The notes under the pieces: generated by a model
What the model was told of the DNA's origin: nothing
The model's input: the letters and a program-made list of their open reading frames with translations, nothing else
Database searches by the model: none
Part shown: in pieces, positions 15,743 to 25,354 of the stretch
How the letters are laid out: each line of letters starts with the position of its first letter
Numbering within the stretch: position 1 is the first letter of the stretch
Assembly (NCBI RefSeq): GCF_937999985.1
Contig: NZ_CALLDG010000052.1
Location: forward strand, 15,969-79,968
DNA from: an uncultured Corynebacterium sp.
GTDB taxonomy: Bacteria > Actinomycetota > Actinomycetes > Mycobacteriales > Mycobacteriaceae
Length of the DNA stretch: 64,000 nucleotides
Direction of reading: 5' to 3'
Position numbers and translations under genes: made by a program

Positions 15743-18700
15743 TTACTGTGCACCTGGTGCGCCGGGAGCACCCGGAGCGCCGGGGACGATGTTGGTCAGC
15801 TTAATCGGACCACCATCGTTGGTTGGCTGTGCCGGCTGTGCCGGCTGTGCCGGTTGTGCTGGCTGAGCCGGAGCTTCCTCTGCCGGGGTCTCTTTGGCCT
15901 GTTCAGCTTCAGCCTGCTTGGCCTCAGTCTGCTCAACTTCGGTCTGTGTCTCCTCGGCGGGAGCCTCTTCCTCAGCAGGTGCTTCGGCCGGAGCCTCAGC
16001 CTGCTGATCCTTTGCCGGAGCTGCCGGGGCAGCAGCTGCAGCCGCTGCTGCCGGAGCTGCCGGGGCTGCAGGAGCCGGTGCACCCGGTGCACCCGGAGTG
16101 GTAGCTGTCAGCTTGATCGGACCGCCATCCTGTGCGGGCTGAGCCGCCGGGGCTGCCTGCTCTGCCGGTGCGGCCGGTGCGGTTGGAGCTGCCGGAGCGG
16201 CCTGCGGAGCCTCAGCGGACTCAGTCTCAGTCTCTGCCGGTGCGGCTTCCTGTGCCTCTGCCTGGTCCGAGTCGTCGGAAGCTGCGGCGGCAGCGGCGCC
16301 AGCGCCAGCTGCAGCGGCACCTGCACCAGCGGCGGCAGCCGGAGCTGCGGCCGGGGCGGCAGGAGCACCCGGAGCGCCCGGGGCACCCGGAGCAGTGGCG
16401 TTCAGCTTGATCGGGCCACCATCCTGAGCCGGCTGTGCAGCCGGTGCCGCCGGAGCGGCCTGCTCAGCCTTCGGAGCCTCTGCAGACTTGTTGGACTCAG
16501 CAGCCGGAGCACCCGGAGCTGCAGGTGCGCCGCCAGCCTTCGGTGCTTCCTGAGTGTCTTCAGACTTTGGTGCAGCAGGTGCACCCGGAGCAGCCGGAGC
16601 ACCCGGAGCTGCAGGAGCACCCGGGGCAGCCGGGGCACCAGCGGAAGGTGCCGACGGAGCAGCAGGTGCGCCCGGGGCTGCTGGAGCACCCGGGGCTGCA
16701 GGTGCGCCGCCAGCCTTCGGCGCTTCCTGAGTGCCTTCAGACTTCGGTGCGGCAGGAGTAGCAGGAGCACCCGGAGCTGCCGGAGCACCCGGGGCAGCCG
16801 GAGCGCCAGCGGAAGGTGCGGAAGGTGCCGACGGAGCAGATGGTGCAGCAGGAGCGCCAGCGGAAGGTGCGGAAGGCGCAGCCGGAGCACTCGGGGCAGC
16901 CGCAGCAGCACCCGCCGCGGCAGCGCCGCCAGCAGCAGCCGCGCCGCCAGCGGCGGCAGCTTCCTTCTTCTTCTTGGCCTCTTCAGCCTTGCGCTTCTTT
17001 TCCTCGGCAGCCTTCTTCTTGGCTTCCTCCTCGGCCTTGCGCTCGGCTTCCTCGCGGGCCAGCTTCTCCTCGTCTACCCAGCCACGCTCAGGCGCAACCA
17101 GGAACTCCGGAGACTTCGGTGCAGGCAGCTCGCCGTCGACCAGGACGGACTCGCGGAACATTTGGGCGATATCCAGAACCTGGGTGCGGTCCTGCTTGTT
17201 TTCGATGTCGGCCTGACGGTTGTTCACACCGTCGGTCATCATAGTCTTACAGAACGGGCAGCCGATGGCGATGGCGTCCGAGCCGGTGGCCAGAGCTTCG
17301 TCCGTACGGTTCAGGTTGATGCGCTCGCCCAGATCCTCTTCCATCCACATGCGGGCACCACCGGCACCACAGCAGAAGCCGGTATTGCGGTTACGCTCCA
17401 TCTCCACCAGGTTGGCGCCGGAAGCGCCGATCAGCTCACGGGGAGCTTCGAAGACCTTGTTGTGGCGGCCCAGGAAGCAAGGATCGTGGTAGGTGACTTG
17501 ACGGCCGTTCTGCGGTGCAGATACCGGCTCCAGGCGCCCCTCGCGGATCAGCTTGTTCAGCAGCTGGGTGTGGTGGACTACCTGGTAGTTACCGCCCAGC
17601 TCCGGGTACTCGTTGCGCAGGGTGTTGAAGCAGTGCGCACAGGTCACAACGATCTTGCGCTGCTTCGGTGGCACGCCCTCGAAGGCGTTGTCCAGGATCT
17701 CGATGTTTTGCTCTGCCAGCATCTGGAAGAGGAACTCGTTACCGGCACGGCGGGCGGAGTCACCAGTACAGCCCTCGCCCTCGCCCAGCACGGCGTACTT
17801 CACGCCAGCGGTGTACAGCAGGTCGGCAACAGCGCGGGTGGTCTTCACCGCGTTGTCGTCGTACACGCCAGCACAGCCAACCCAGAACAGGTACTCGGTG
17901 TCGTCGAAGTTCTCGATGTCTTCGCCGAAGACCGGCACCTCGATGCCGTCTTCCTTGGCCTTCTCAATCCAGTCGGAGCGCTTGTTGTTGTTCTGGCCCC
18001 ACGGGTTGCCCTTGGTCTCCAGGTTCTTGAACAGGCCACCCAGCTCGGTCGGGAAGTCAGACTCAACCAGCACCTGGTAACGGCGCATGTCGACGATGTG
18101 GTCGATGTGCTCGATGTCCACCGGGCACTGCTCCACACAGGCACCACAGTTGGTGCAAGACCACAGAACGTCGGGGTCGATAACGCCCATCTCGCCCGCA
18201 GCGACCAGCTGCAGCAACGGCATGTCCGCGTGGGCGTCAACAGAAGGATCGTCCAGAACGGCAGTGTCGGCACCGTCGCCGGAGAACATGCCACCTGCGT
18301 GGGCCTCGTCCTTACGGGCGGCCTTCAGGTACGGCGCGGACTCGATGGCGTGGTCACGCAGGTTGGTGATCAGCAGCTTCGGGCTCAGCGGCTTCGCGGT
18401 GTTCCAAGCCGGGCACTGCTCCTGGCAGCGGCCACACTCGGTACACGAGGTGAAGTCCATCCAGCCCTTCCAGGTGAAGTCGTCGATCTTGCCAACGCCG
18501 ATCGAGTCTTCCTCCGGGTCTGCGTTTTCCATGGTCAGCATGCGGCCACCGGAGGTCAGCGGCTTCGCTGCACCTAGTGCGTTGCGGCCGTCGGCGTTGC
18601 GCTTCAGGAAGATGTTGAAGAACGCCATGAAGCGGTGCCAGGCAACGCCCCACTTGATGTTCATGCCGACGATGAACAGCCAGATCATGCCGGACAGCAG

Positions 18701-19381
18701 CTTGATCAGCGCGAAGATGGAGACCAGCAGCGGGGATTCCGGCAGGATCTTGGCCAGCTGCATGGTGAAGAAGTCGGTGGCCGCGTGGCCGCCCTCGTAG
18801 CTGGCGAAGGTGGCGATCTTGGATGCCTTCACGAATATCATGCCCAGGCCCTCGATCAGCACGACGGCCTCAACGAAGTAAGCCGCGCCGGAGTTGGAGC
18901 CGTAGAAGCGGGCCTTCTTGTCCTTGTCGCCGATCTTCTGGCGAATGATGATCAGCGTGATAATACCGATGACGGTGCCCAGGCCCAGCAGCTCGTCCAC
19001 GAAGTGGTAAACGGCCCAGTCACCGATGATGGGCCAGCCGCCTTCGGGGTTGAAGATCTGAATGTAGGCCTCGAACCACACCATGGCTCCCAGCAGGAAG
19101 CCGACCATGACGAGCCAGTGGGCGATTGCCACGCCTGGCTTCTTGGCCATCTTGGTGTGACCGATGATCTCCTTGATCAGGTTCATCAGTCGGCCAGCGG
19201 GGTTATCTGTCCTCTTCAGCGCCGGTTGGCCCAGTCGGATCGTGGTAAAGATCTGCGCCGCGCCGCGGATGAAGAACACCCAGGCGGGGAGGGATAGCAG
19301 TGCGCCAATGATGCCCAGTGGGACGGTGATGCCCCAGGGGATATCGGATGACGTCGCCTGCCCTGCTGCCAGCAGGTACAT
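15743..19381 (-). CDS. Membrane-bound (Fe-S) heterodisulfide-reductase-like oxidoreductase with expanded Ala/Pro tail
   Basis: 1212 residues. The first 275 carry six or so transmembrane helices of the nitrate-reductase-gamma type. Two 4Fe-4S motifs follow: CTECGRCQEQCP (about residue 312) and CTNCGACVEQCP (about 407). Next come CCG domains: GCAGVYDDN, VTCAHCFNTL, NTGFCCGAGGARMW and CPFCKTMM. After residue 770 a charged coiled stretch (EEAERKAEEEAKKKAAEEKK) leads to about 390 residues of Ala/Pro/Gly low complexity, with three DGGPIKL boxes each followed by PGAPGAP and a duplicated TQEAPKAGG block. The core matches mycobacterial Rv0338c (882 residues), so the tail is enlarged here. Likely moves electrons between the quinone pool and an unknown donor. 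GAGGAG precedes the ATG. Confidence 0.82.
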   Translation of the reverse strand: MYLLAAGQATSSDIPWGITVPLGIIGALLSLPAWVFFIRGAAQIFTTIRLGQPALKRTDNPAGRLMNLIKEIIGHTKMAKKPGVAIAHWLVMVGFLLGAMVWFEAYIQIFNPEGGWPIIGDWAVYHFVDELLGLGTVIGIITLIIIRQKIGDKDKKARFYGSNSGAAYFVEAVVLIEGLGMIFVKASKIATFASYEGGHAATDFFTMQLAKILPESPLLVSIFALIKLLSGMIWLFIVGMNIKWGVAWHRFMAFFNIFLKRNADGRNALGAAKPLTSGGRMLTMENADPEEDSIGVGKIDDFTWKGWMDFTSCTECGRCQEQCPAWNTAKPLSPKLLITNLRDHAIESAPYLKAARKDEAHAGGMFSGDGADTAVLDDPSVDAHADMPLLQLVAAGEMGVIDPDVLWSCTNCGACVEQCPVDIEHIDHIVDMRRYQVLVESDFPTELGGLFKNLETKGNPWGQNNNKRSDWIEKAKEDGIEVPVFGEDIENFDDTEYLFWVGCAGVYDDNAVKTTRAVADLLYTAGVKYAVLGEGEGCTGDSARRAGNEFLFQMLAEQNIEILDNAFEGVPPKQRKIVVTCAHCFNTLRNEYPELGGNYQVVHHTQLLNKLIREGRLEPVSAPQNGRQVTYHDPCFLGRHNKVFEAPRELIGASGANLVEMERNRNTGFCCGAGGARMWMEEDLGERINLNRTDEALATGSDAIAIGCPFCKTMMTDGVNNRQADIENKQDRTQVLDIAQMFRESVLVDGELPAPKSPEFLVAPERGWVDEEKLAREEAERKAEEEAKKKAAEEKKRKAEEAKKKKEAAAAGGAAAAGGAAAAGAAAAAPSAPAAPSAPSAGAPAAPSAPSAPSAPSAGAPAAPGAPAAPGAPATPAAPKSEGTQEAPKAGGAPAAPGAPAAPGAPAAPSAPSAGAPAAPGAPAAPGAPAAPGAPAAPKSEDTQEAPKAGGAPAAPGAPAAESNKSAEAPKAEQAAPAAPAAQPAQDGGPIKLNATAPGAPGAPGAPAAPAAAPAAAAGAGAAAAGAGAAAAAASDDSDQAEAQEAAPAETETESAEAPQAAPAAPTAPAAPAEQAAPAAQPAQDGGPIKLTATTPGAPGAPAPAAPAAPAAAAAAAAPAAPAKDQQAEAPAEAPAEEEAPAEETQTEVEQTEAKQAEAEQAKETPAEEAPAQPAQPAQPAQPAQPTNDGGPIKLTNIVPGAPGAPGAPGAQ

Positions 19382-19412
19382 GTGAAGCTCCTCGCAAGTC
19401 CAGTTATGTATG

Positions 19413-19424
19413 AAGTAATTACTT
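19413..19424. promoter_or_regulatory. Perfect 12-bp palindrome upstream of the Fe-S oxidoreductase gene
   Basis: AAGTAATTACTT lies 32-43 nt before the start codon at 19381, in the expected promoter/operator zone. A dimeric regulator could bind; no regulator is assigned. Confidence 0.4.
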
Positions 19425-19533
19425 ACTGGGGCAGATTAGCAGGGAGTGGGGCTATTTTTGAACTTTTCTAAATCCGGGTTGACCTGGGGTGGAGCTGGTG
19501 TTGACCTGCCGAAATAGGCAACATTTGTGTTGT

Positions 19534-20487
19534 TTAAATGCGGCTGGCGATCCCGATCTGCTCGCGTCGCGCAGCCTTACCTGCGCGGGTGTTACCGAGG
19601 TGGTACATGTGTTGCTCACCACGCGCGACGTTGAGGGTAGCGGTGAGTCCTTGTTCCTTTATTGTTGACGCCCACTCCTCCACGTCTGGCAGTGAAATAT
19701 CGCGGTCGCCACAGTAAAGCACGACCTCGGATCCTCTGAAAGCTGCCCGGAGCTGGTCGGCAGTGAGGTGCAGCGGGCTCACCCGCGGGTCCTCCGTGGA
19801 GACCTCGCCCGCCCACAGTGCGCCCTGGCGGCGCAGCTGCACGGGGTTGAGAATTGCATCTTTCGGCTCGAACTCAGGGATGTGCGGGTTGGCTAGGTCC
19901 ATGTCCAGCCACGGGGCATTCAGGATGAGGCGCGCTGGCGGTTCCAGCTGTTGGGTGTGCTCGGGGGTAGCGGCGAGGGCAGACAATGCCAGCCCACCGC
20001 CCGCTGAATCCCCAATAATGGTGATGTTTTTGGCACCATGTTCCGCCACCAGCTGCTCATAGCAGTGGCGGATAAGCGGCAGCGCCTCCGTGTGGTTGTG
20101 TTCGGGCAGTAGGCCGTAGAGGGGGATGTCCACCCGCACGCCCGCGTCCGCCAGCTGGGCGACGAAGTCCCAGTTGCGTTGCTTGATCGGGTTCACAAAC
20201 CCGCCGGGCAGTACGTACAGCACGGCCTTCGTTGCCGCCTGTGCGGGGGAGAGCTCCTTAATTGCTGTGGTGTGCGGGTCGTAATTTCCCGTGTCGCCCG
20301 CGCCTCCAAACTCCATGGGGGCCACCGAGTAGACCGTGAATTCGCTGGAATCGCCCTCCGTCCGTTCACTGACGGCAAAGTGTTGGCGCAGGGAATGTGG
20401 CGGTTCGGCTGGGGCGGGAGGGGTGGAGGAGGTGGCGTCATTACCCGTTCCGGAAGAACGGCCAACCAGGCGTTTGAGGAAAGACAT
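19534..20487 (-). CDS. Alpha/beta-hydrolase fold esterase/lipase (HSL-like)
   Basis: About 317 residues. After a Pro/Ser-rich N-terminus, the hydrolase core shows VLYVLPGGFVNPIKQRNWDF (oxyanion region, LPGGF in place of HGGG), the nucleophile elbow GDSAGGGLALSALA (Ser near residue 165), WLDMDLANPHIPEFE, the acid region YCGDRDISLPDVEEWA and the catalytic His in GEQHMYHL. This is the alpha/beta-hydrolase-3 type acting on carboxyl esters; the natural substrate is unknown. The start at 20487 (SFLKRLVGRSSG) is supported by a -10 box 7 nt upstream. The gene stands alone between the Fe-S gene and divergent dnaK. Confidence 0.8.
   Translation of the reverse strand: MSFLKRLVGRSSGTGNDATSSTPPAPAEPPHSLRQHFAVSERTEGDSSEFTVYSVAPMEFGGAGDTGNYDPHTTAIKELSPAQAATKAVLYVLPGGFVNPIKQRNWDFVAQLADAGVRVDIPLYGLLPEHNHTEALPLIRHCYEQLVAEHGAKNITIIGDSAGGGLALSALAATPEHTQQLEPPARLILNAPWLDMDLANPHIPEFEPKDAILNPVQLRRQGALWAGEVSTEDPRVSPLHLTADQLRAAFRGSEVVLYCGDRDISLPDVEEWASTIKEQGLTATLNVARGEQHMYHLGNTRAGKAARREQIGIASRI
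19649..19675 (+). repeat. Dispersed T-tract/GACGCCC element, copy 4
   Basis: One of the best copies: core GACGCCCAC at 19667 after TTGTTCCTTTATTGTT. Antisense inside the esterase gene, encoding EWASTIKEQG. Confidence 0.55.
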
Positions 20488-20494
20488 GGGCACA

Positions 20495-20500
20495 ATTCTA
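20495..20500 (-). promoter_or_regulatory. -10 box TAGAAT for leaderless esterase mRNA
   Basis: TAGAAT on the minus strand ends exactly 7 nt before the ATG at 20487; no Shine-Dalgarno sequence is present. Confidence 0.55.
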
Positions 20501-20528
20501 GCTTTTTTAAAAAAAGTTGAGCGAAGTG

Positions 20529-20554
20529 GGAACAACTTTGAGCAGGTATGAGTT
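20529..20554 (+). promoter_or_regulatory. SigH-type promoter for dnaK-grpE
   Basis: GGAAC, 18 nt, GTT matches the actinobacterial SigH/SigR consensus (GGAA(T/C)-N17-19-GTT). It lies just upstream of the HAIR site, as expected for dual heat-stress control. Confidence 0.55.
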
Positions 20555-20571
20555 GTAGGGGATGTGAGCAA

Positions 20572-20592
20572 GTTGAGTGGGTTAAACTCAAG
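20572..20592 (+). promoter_or_regulatory. HAIR operator (HspR site) of dnaK
   Basis: GTTGAGT-N7-ACTCAAG differs by one base from the canonical HAIR element CTTGAGT-N7-ACTCAAG. HspR, encoded at 27976, represses from such sites until unfolded proteins titrate DnaK. Confidence 0.85.
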
Positions 20593-20645
20593 TCAGCTTG
20601 ACTAGACGCGAAAAACGCGGATACTGGTTGGCAGAGACGGGCGAA

Positions 20646-20666
20646 GTTGAGTCCGCTCGACTAAGG
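20646..20666 (+). promoter_or_regulatory. Second, degenerate HAIR-like site of dnaK
   Basis: GTTGAGT-N7-ACTAAGG keeps the left half-site and part of the right one, 45 nt before the dnaK start. Confidence 0.5.
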
Positions 20667-20710
20667 CTCGATAGATTTTATTCGCCCCAGAAGCAATAGG
20701 AGGAACTGAT

Positions 20711-22576
20711 ATGGGACGCGCAGTAGGAATTGACTTGGGCACCACCAACTCTGTGGTGTCTGTTCTGGAAGGCGGCGAGGCAAAGGTCATCGCCAACTCC
20801 GAGGGATCCCGTACCACCCCGTCCATCGTGGCTTTCGCCAAGAACGGCGAGGTGCTGGTTGGCCAGTCCGCCAAGAACCAGGCGGTAGCCAACGTGGATC
20901 GCACCATCCGCTCCGTCAAGCGCCACATGGGCACGGACTGGAAGGTCTCCATCGACGACAAGGAGTACACCGCTCCGGAGATCTCCGCCCGCACCCTGCA
21001 GAAGCTGAAGAGGGACGCGGAGAGCTACCTGGGTGAGGACGTAACCGACGCAGTCATTACCGTCCCCGCCTACTTCAACGACGCACAGCGCCAGGCAACC
21101 AAGGATGCCGGCCAGATCGCCGGCCTGAACGTCCTGCGCATCGTCAACGAGCCGACCGCAGCCGCCCTGGCTTACGGCCTGGAGAAGGGTGACAAGGAGC
21201 AGACCATCCTGGTATTCGACCTGGGTGGCGGCACCTTCGACGTCTCCCTGCTGGAGATCGGCGACGGCGTGGTTGAGGTTCGCGCAACTGCCGGCGACAA
21301 CGAGCTGGGCGGCGACGACTGGGATCAGCGCATCGTCGACTGGCTGGCCGACAAGTTCAAGGCAAGCCACGGCGTGGACCTGACCAAGGACAAGATGGCC
21401 CTGCAGCGCCTGCGCGAGGCAGCGGAGAAGGCCAAGATCGAGCTGTCCAGCTCCCAGCAGGCCTCCATCAACCTGCCGTACATCACGGTGGACGAGGATA
21501 AGAACCCGCTGTTCCTGGACGAGACCCTGACCCGCACCGAGTTCCAGAAGATCACCCAGGATCTGCTGGACCGCACCAAGACCCCGTTCCAGGCAGTGCT
21601 GAAGGACGCGGAAGTCAGCGTGGACGAGATCGACCACGTCGTGCTGGTCGGCGGCTCCACCCGCATGGTTGCTGTCTCCGAGCTGGTCACCGAGCTGACC
21701 AACGGCAAGGAGCCCAACAAGGGCGTAAACCCGGACGAGGTTGTGGCCGTGGGTGCTGCCCTGCAGGCCGGTGTGTTGCGCGGCGAGGTTAAGGACGTGC
21801 TGCTGCTGGACGTCACCCCGCTGTCCCTGGGTATCGAGACCAAGGGTGGCGTGATGACCAAGCTGATCGAGCGCAACACCACCATCCCGACCAAGCGTTC
21901 CGAGACCTTCACCACCGCTGAGGACAGCCAGCCCAGCGTGCAGATCCAGGTCTTCCAGGGCGAGCGCGAGATGGCTGCGCACAACAAGCTGCTCGGCTCC
22001 TTCGAGCTGGCGGGCATCGCTCCGGCACCGCGCGGCGTTCCGCAGATCGAGGTCACCTTCGATATTGACGCCAACGGCATCGTCTCCGTCTCTGCAAAGG
22101 ACAAGGCCACCGGCAAGGAGAACACGATCAAGATCCAGGACGGCTCCGGCCTATCCCAGGAGGAGATCGACCGCATGGTCAAGGATGCCGAGACCCACGC
22201 GGAAGAGGACAAGAAGCGCCGCGAGGAGCAGGAAGTCCGCAACTCCGCAGAGTCCATGGCATACCAGACCCGCAAGTTCGTCGAGGACAACAAGGAGAAG
22301 GTCAACGAGGACACCCAGAACAAGGTCGAGGAAGCAGCCAAGGCTGTTGACGAGGCTTTGAAGGGTGACGACATCGAGGCCATCAAGGATGCGGTGGAGA
22401 AGCTGAACGCTGAGTCTCAGGAGATGGGCAAGGCCATCTACGAGGCTGAGGCAGCCGCCGGCGCCGAGGGCGCTGGTGCTGGTGCGGACGCAGGCTCCGC
22501 CGCAAACGATGACCCGAACGTTGTGGACGCCGAGGTTGTCGACGAGGACACTTCCGCAGAGGATGATAAGAAGTAA
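20711..22576 (+). CDS. dnaK: Hsp70 chaperone DnaK
   Basis: 621 residues. The ATPase domain starts [20 protein letters not shown] and contains the Hsp70 signatures [32 protein letters not shown] and [12 protein letters not shown]. The substrate-binding domain begins near [20 protein letters not shown], and a helical lid precedes an Ala/Gly/Asp-rich tail ending [14 protein letters not shown] (the usual EEVK-like end). It folds and protects proteins with GrpE and DnaJ and is the co-repressor partner of HspR. An AGGAGG site precedes the ATG. The stop codon overlaps the grpE start by one base (TAATG). Confidence 0.98.
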   Translation: MGRAVGIDLGTTNSVVSVLEGGEAKVIANSEGSRTTPSIVAFAKNGEVLVGQSAKNQAVANVDRTIRSVKRHMGTDWKVSIDDKEYTAPEISARTLQKLKRDAESYLGEDVTDAVITVPAYFNDAQRQATKDAGQIAGLNVLRIVNEPTAAALAYGLEKGDKEQTILVFDLGGGTFDVSLLEIGDGVVEVRATAGDNELGGDDWDQRIVDWLADKFKASHGVDLTKDKMALQRLREAAEKAKIELSSSQQASINLPYITVDEDKNPLFLDETLTRTEFQKITQDLLDRTKTPFQAVLKDAEVSVDEIDHVVLVGGSTRMVAVSELVTELTNGKEPNKGVNPDEVVAVGAALQAGVLRGEVKDVLLLDVTPLSLGIETKGGVMTKLIERNTTIPTKRSETFTTAEDSQPSVQIQVFQGEREMAAHNKLLGSFELAGIAPAPRGVPQIEVTFDIDANGIVSVSAKDKATGKENTIKIQDGSGLSQEEIDRMVKDAETHAEEDKKRREEQEVRNSAESMAYQTRKFVEDNKEKVNEDTQNKVEEAAKAVDEALKGDDIEAIKDAVEKLNAESQEMGKAIYEAEAAAGAEGAGAGADAGSAANDDPNVVDAEVVDEDTSAEDDKK

Positions 22577-23202
22577 TGGCTGAAGATCTGAATCAAGACC
22601 CGGGCGCCCCGGAGAACACCGACCCGGAGGCAACCTCGGCCGAAAGTGCCGAAGCTGCCGCCGCGGAAGCTGCTGAGGCGCAGGGTGTCGACGAGGGTCT
22701 GGCCGATGCTGAAGCCGCTGCGGCTGATGCTGAGGGCGTCAATATCGACGAAGCCGAAGTTGCCGAGGTGACGGCCGAGGTAGACAACAGCATCGAGGCC
22801 GAGCTGGCCGAACGCACCGAGGACCTACAGCGCGTGACGGCGGAGTACACCAACTACCGCCGCCGCGTGGAGCGTGACCGCGCAAGCGTGATCACCGGCG
22901 CGAAGGCCGAGGTGGCCGCCGAGCTGCTGCCGATCCTAGACGACCTGGAGATGGCAGAGCAGCACGGCGACCTGACCGGGCCGCTGAAGTCCATGTCGGA
23001 CAAGCTGCAGTCTGTGATGGCATCCATGAAGGTGGAGAAGTTCGGCGAGGAAGGCGACGAGTTCGACCCGAACTGCCACGAGGCCGTGCAGGACACGAGC
23101 AGTGGCGACGACAAGGTGCTGGCTACCATCCTCCGCCGCGGCTACCGCCTGGGCGACCGCGTGCTGCGCAACGCGATGGTCATCATTGGTGATCCGCAGT
23201 AG
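22576..23202 (+). CDS. grpE: Nucleotide exchange factor GrpE
   Basis: 208 residues. A long acidic Ala/Glu-rich N-terminus of about 75 residues leads to the coiled-coil dimer segment ([20 protein letters not shown]) and the conserved C-terminal beta domain ([39 protein letters not shown]). It releases ADP from DnaK. Translationally coupled to dnaK and followed by a strong terminator, so the operon ends here and does not continue into dnaJ. Confidence 0.97.
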   Translation: MAEDLNQDPGAPENTDPEATSAESAEAAAAEAAEAQGVDEGLADAEAAAADAEGVNIDEAEVAEVTAEVDNSIEAELAERTEDLQRVTAEYTNYRRRVERDRASVITGAKAEVAAELLPILDDLEMAEQHGDLTGPLKSMSDKLQSVMASMKVEKFGEEGDEFDPNCHEAVQDTSSGDDKVLATILRRGYRLGDRVLRNAMVIIGDPQ

Positions 23203-23211
23203 TTAGATCCG

Positions 23212-23249
23212 GAGAGCTCCACGGCTTTTGCTGTGGAGCTCTCTTTTTT
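23212..23249 (+). terminator. Rho-independent terminator ending the dnaK-grpE operon
   Basis: GAGAGCTCCAC pairs with GTGGAGCTCTC (11 bp) followed by six T, 9 nt after the grpE stop. Confidence 0.92.
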
Positions 23250-23332
23250 GTGTGGTGGGGTGTGGTGAGCCGGTCGGGAAAAGGGGCAGAATGGGTGGTG
23301 GAAAGATCTGCACAGCTAGTTAAGGAGCGCAA

Positions 23333-23770
23333 ATGAAGGCAATGAAGGCTTTGTACTGGGCCGCCGTTTTCTACCTCGCCTTGGGTTTGGCTGCTGGTGT
23401 GTTCTATCGCGAATTTACGCGGGTTAACGAATTTCCAGAAGGGGGCTTTACGCAGCTGAGCGTGGTGCATACCCACCTGCTCGCGCTCGGGTTCATCATG
23501 TTCTTGGTTTTCCTGGCGCTGGAGAAGCTCTTCGGGCTTTCGCGAAATCGGAAGCCCTTCCTGGCGTTCTACTGGCTGTACAACGCCGGCATCCTGACCA
23601 CCGTCGCAATGATGATCTGGCACGGCAGCCTAACTGTGCTGGGCAAGGAATCCAATGCGATGATCTCGGGCATCGCTGGCTTGGGGCACATCTGCATCAC
23701 CGTGGGGCTGGTGGTGTTTGTGGTGTTGCTCGGGGGTGCAATTAAGGAGTCGCAGGCTGACGCTTCCTAG
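23333..23770 (+). CDS. DUF2871 family four-helix membrane protein
   Basis: 145 residues with four transmembrane helices. The signature FYREFTRVNEFPEGGFTQLS followed by VVHTHLLALGFIMFLVFLAL with conserved His residues is typical of DUF2871. The His pair (VVHTHLL) and a further His in MMIWHG could bind metal or haem, which is inference. AAGGAG lies 7 nt before the ATG. It sits between the dnaK-grpE terminator and the HNH gene and is unrelated to heat shock. Function unknown. Confidence 0.75.
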   Translation: MKAMKALYWAAVFYLALGLAAGVFYREFTRVNEFPEGGFTQLSVVHTHLLALGFIMFLVFLALEKLFGLSRNRKPFLAFYWLYNAGILTTVAMMIWHGSLTVLGKESNAMISGIAGLGHICITVGLVVFVVLLGGAIKESQADAS

Positions 23771-23941
23771 AGTGTTGGGGCTGGGGTCTAGGTCGCTCAG
23801 GCCTGGTGTTTAGAACAGGTGTTCGATTATTTAAGTTTTTCTTGGAGGGGTTGTCCGGGTCGTTTTCTATGCTGATCGCGTACGGAAAACCACGGGACAC
23901 GAGCCACGCCGCACTGGGGACTCCATCATCGAAGGGGAATG

Positions 23942-25330
23942 ATGTTTGATCAGCCCACACCACCCGACAGACCACCGCAAGACCCACCGCAGAACCAACC
24001 GCAAGACCAACCACAGGGGCCGTTCTGGAAAGTTACCGACCCCACCGACCCGATGAGCGCAGCAATCTGCGACATCAACCGCAACCACGCGCGCCTCGCC
24101 CTGGCGTGCACACCTCGCGACGACGAATGCATCACCGACGTGACCACCCGCCTGGGTGTCCGCCTGGGCCTCCCGGAGTTCCGAGTGATCCAGCTCGTCG
24201 ACGTCGGAACTACCTTCCGCCGCTTCCCATCGCTAGTGGAGCTGGCGGAAACCGGGGCTTACTCTATCGAGCTGTGGCGGATCGTCGCTCATAGCCTTGT
24301 TGCTGTTAGCGACGCCCACATCTCCGCCGTAGAAGCCGATGTCTACACTGCACTCTCGCCCATTCGGCCTAACCAGGCGATGCTGGGGCAGAGCACGATC
24401 CGCCAACGCCTGAAGAAGATCGTCATGGATCACGAGCCTTTGGCCTGCCCAATCGATCCCGCCGAACTGACTTCGCCAGCGGGCGACGGTGCGGAAGTCT
24501 CAGATGGTGCAGACGGTACCGATGGCGCAGACGGCACGGGTTCGGACGTAGAGGGCGTCAGTACCGAAGACCTGGCCGTCCTCGGCGCCGCAACGCGGCT
24601 AGCTATCGACGACCGGCCGGCCGACTACACCGAGTTCTACCTGACCCTTCCGAAGCTGGAGGCGCTGGAGCTGATTCAGGCGCTCGACAGCGTGAGGAAC
24701 AAGCAGAATTGTTCCAGGGTGCGGGCGCTTTTGAGCCTGGTGCGGGGGAGTGCGACCGCGGAGGTGAACCTCAACCTGTACCGCCAGGTGGACGCTCCGG
24801 AGGCGCAGATTTGGGCGGCCGGCAGCTGGCTCAACGCGCTGGCCACGAAGGAGTGGATGGAGCGGGTGACCCACCTGCAGGCTCCGGGGAAGGCCGCTAC
24901 CGCCGGCTATACCCCGACGCCCCTCATCCGCGCGAGCGTGGAAGGCCGGGATGGTACCTGCCGCTTCCCGGGTTGCGACACCCCAGCGCACAAATGCCAG
25001 CTAGACCACGTCAAACGCTTCGTGCATGGCAGCTCGAACGGCGGGCCGGGCAGCAGCTCGAACGGCGGGCCGACGGACACCTCAAACCTCCACTGCCTCT
25101 GCGCCAAACACCACAATGCGAAAACGACGGGAGCCTGGGATGTGACAATCAACCCCGACGGGGAGGAAACCTGGACAAGCTTCGGAGACGGCCACACGGT
25201 GATCACCACGCCAAACGGCCCGCTGGGAAGAATCACCTTCCGGCACCGAGCAGTGAAGCGAGCGCGGAAGGTGGTGGAGCACAACCAAAGGAAGCAGAAG
25301 CGCAACCTGGAAGACGAGCCGCCGTTCTAG
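23942..25330 (+). CDS. DUF222/HNH endonuclease-like protein of the 13E12 repeat family
   Basis: About 462 residues. The N-terminus is Pro/Gln-rich; a DUF222-type helical domain covers about residues 40-330; the C-terminal HNH nuclease module has GTCRFPGCDTPAHKCQLDH and TSNLHCLCAKHHNAKTTGAW, with zinc-binding Cys/His and catalytic His positions intact. A Gly/Ser-rich loop (SSNGGPGSSSNGGP, a duplicated 7-residue unit) is inserted between the two HNH halves. Such genes are multi-copy and mobile-like in mycolata (13E12/REP family), but no terminal repeats or integrase are visible here. ATG 23942 is favoured over the adjacent ATG 23939 by spacing from GAAGGGG. It interrupts the usual dnaK-to-hspR order. 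Confidence 0.85.
   Translation: MFDQPTPPDRPPQDPPQNQPQDQPQGPFWKVTDPTDPMSAAICDINRNHARLALACTPRDDECITDVTTRLGVRLGLPEFRVIQLVDVGTTFRRFPSLVELAETGAYSIELWRIVAHSLVAVSDAHISAVEADVYTALSPIRPNQAMLGQSTIRQRLKKIVMDHEPLACPIDPAELTSPAGDGAEVSDGADGTDGADGTGSDVEGVSTEDLAVLGAATRLAIDDRPADYTEFYLTLPKLEALELIQALDSVRNKQNCSRVRALLSLVRGSATAEVNLNLYRQVDAPEAQIWAAGSWLNALATKEWMERVTHLQAPGKAATAGYTPTPLIRASVEGRDGTCRFPGCDTPAHKCQLDHVKRFVHGSSNGGPGSSSNGGPTDTSNLHCLCAKHHNAKTTGAWDVTINPDGEETWTSFGDGHTVITTPNGPLGRITFRHRAVKRARKVVEHNQRKQKRNLEDEPPF
24294..24319 (+). repeat. Dispersed T-tract/GACGCCC element, copy 5
   Basis: Core GACGCCCAC at 24311 after CCTTGTTGCTGTTAGC. Sense orientation inside the HNH gene (VAVSDAHIS). Confidence 0.45.
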
Positions 25331-25354
25331 CGACAGCGTTCTAGCGCCGCAGTC

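Noticed and set aside
15854..18577. Plus-strand open frame of 907 codons opposite the Fe-S oxidoreductase gene
   Set aside because: It is the antisense shadow of a GC-rich gene with strong codon bias. The product is Cys/Ser/Arg low-complexity, with no ribosome-binding site or family.
20678..21982. Minus-strand 434-codon frame opposite dnaK
   Set aside because: Antisense of a highly biased gene; no independent evidence.
23939..25330. Complete insertion sequence around the HNH gene
   Set aside because: No terminal inverted repeats or target duplication are visible and the HNH protein is not a transposase; only its family is multi-copy and mobile-like.
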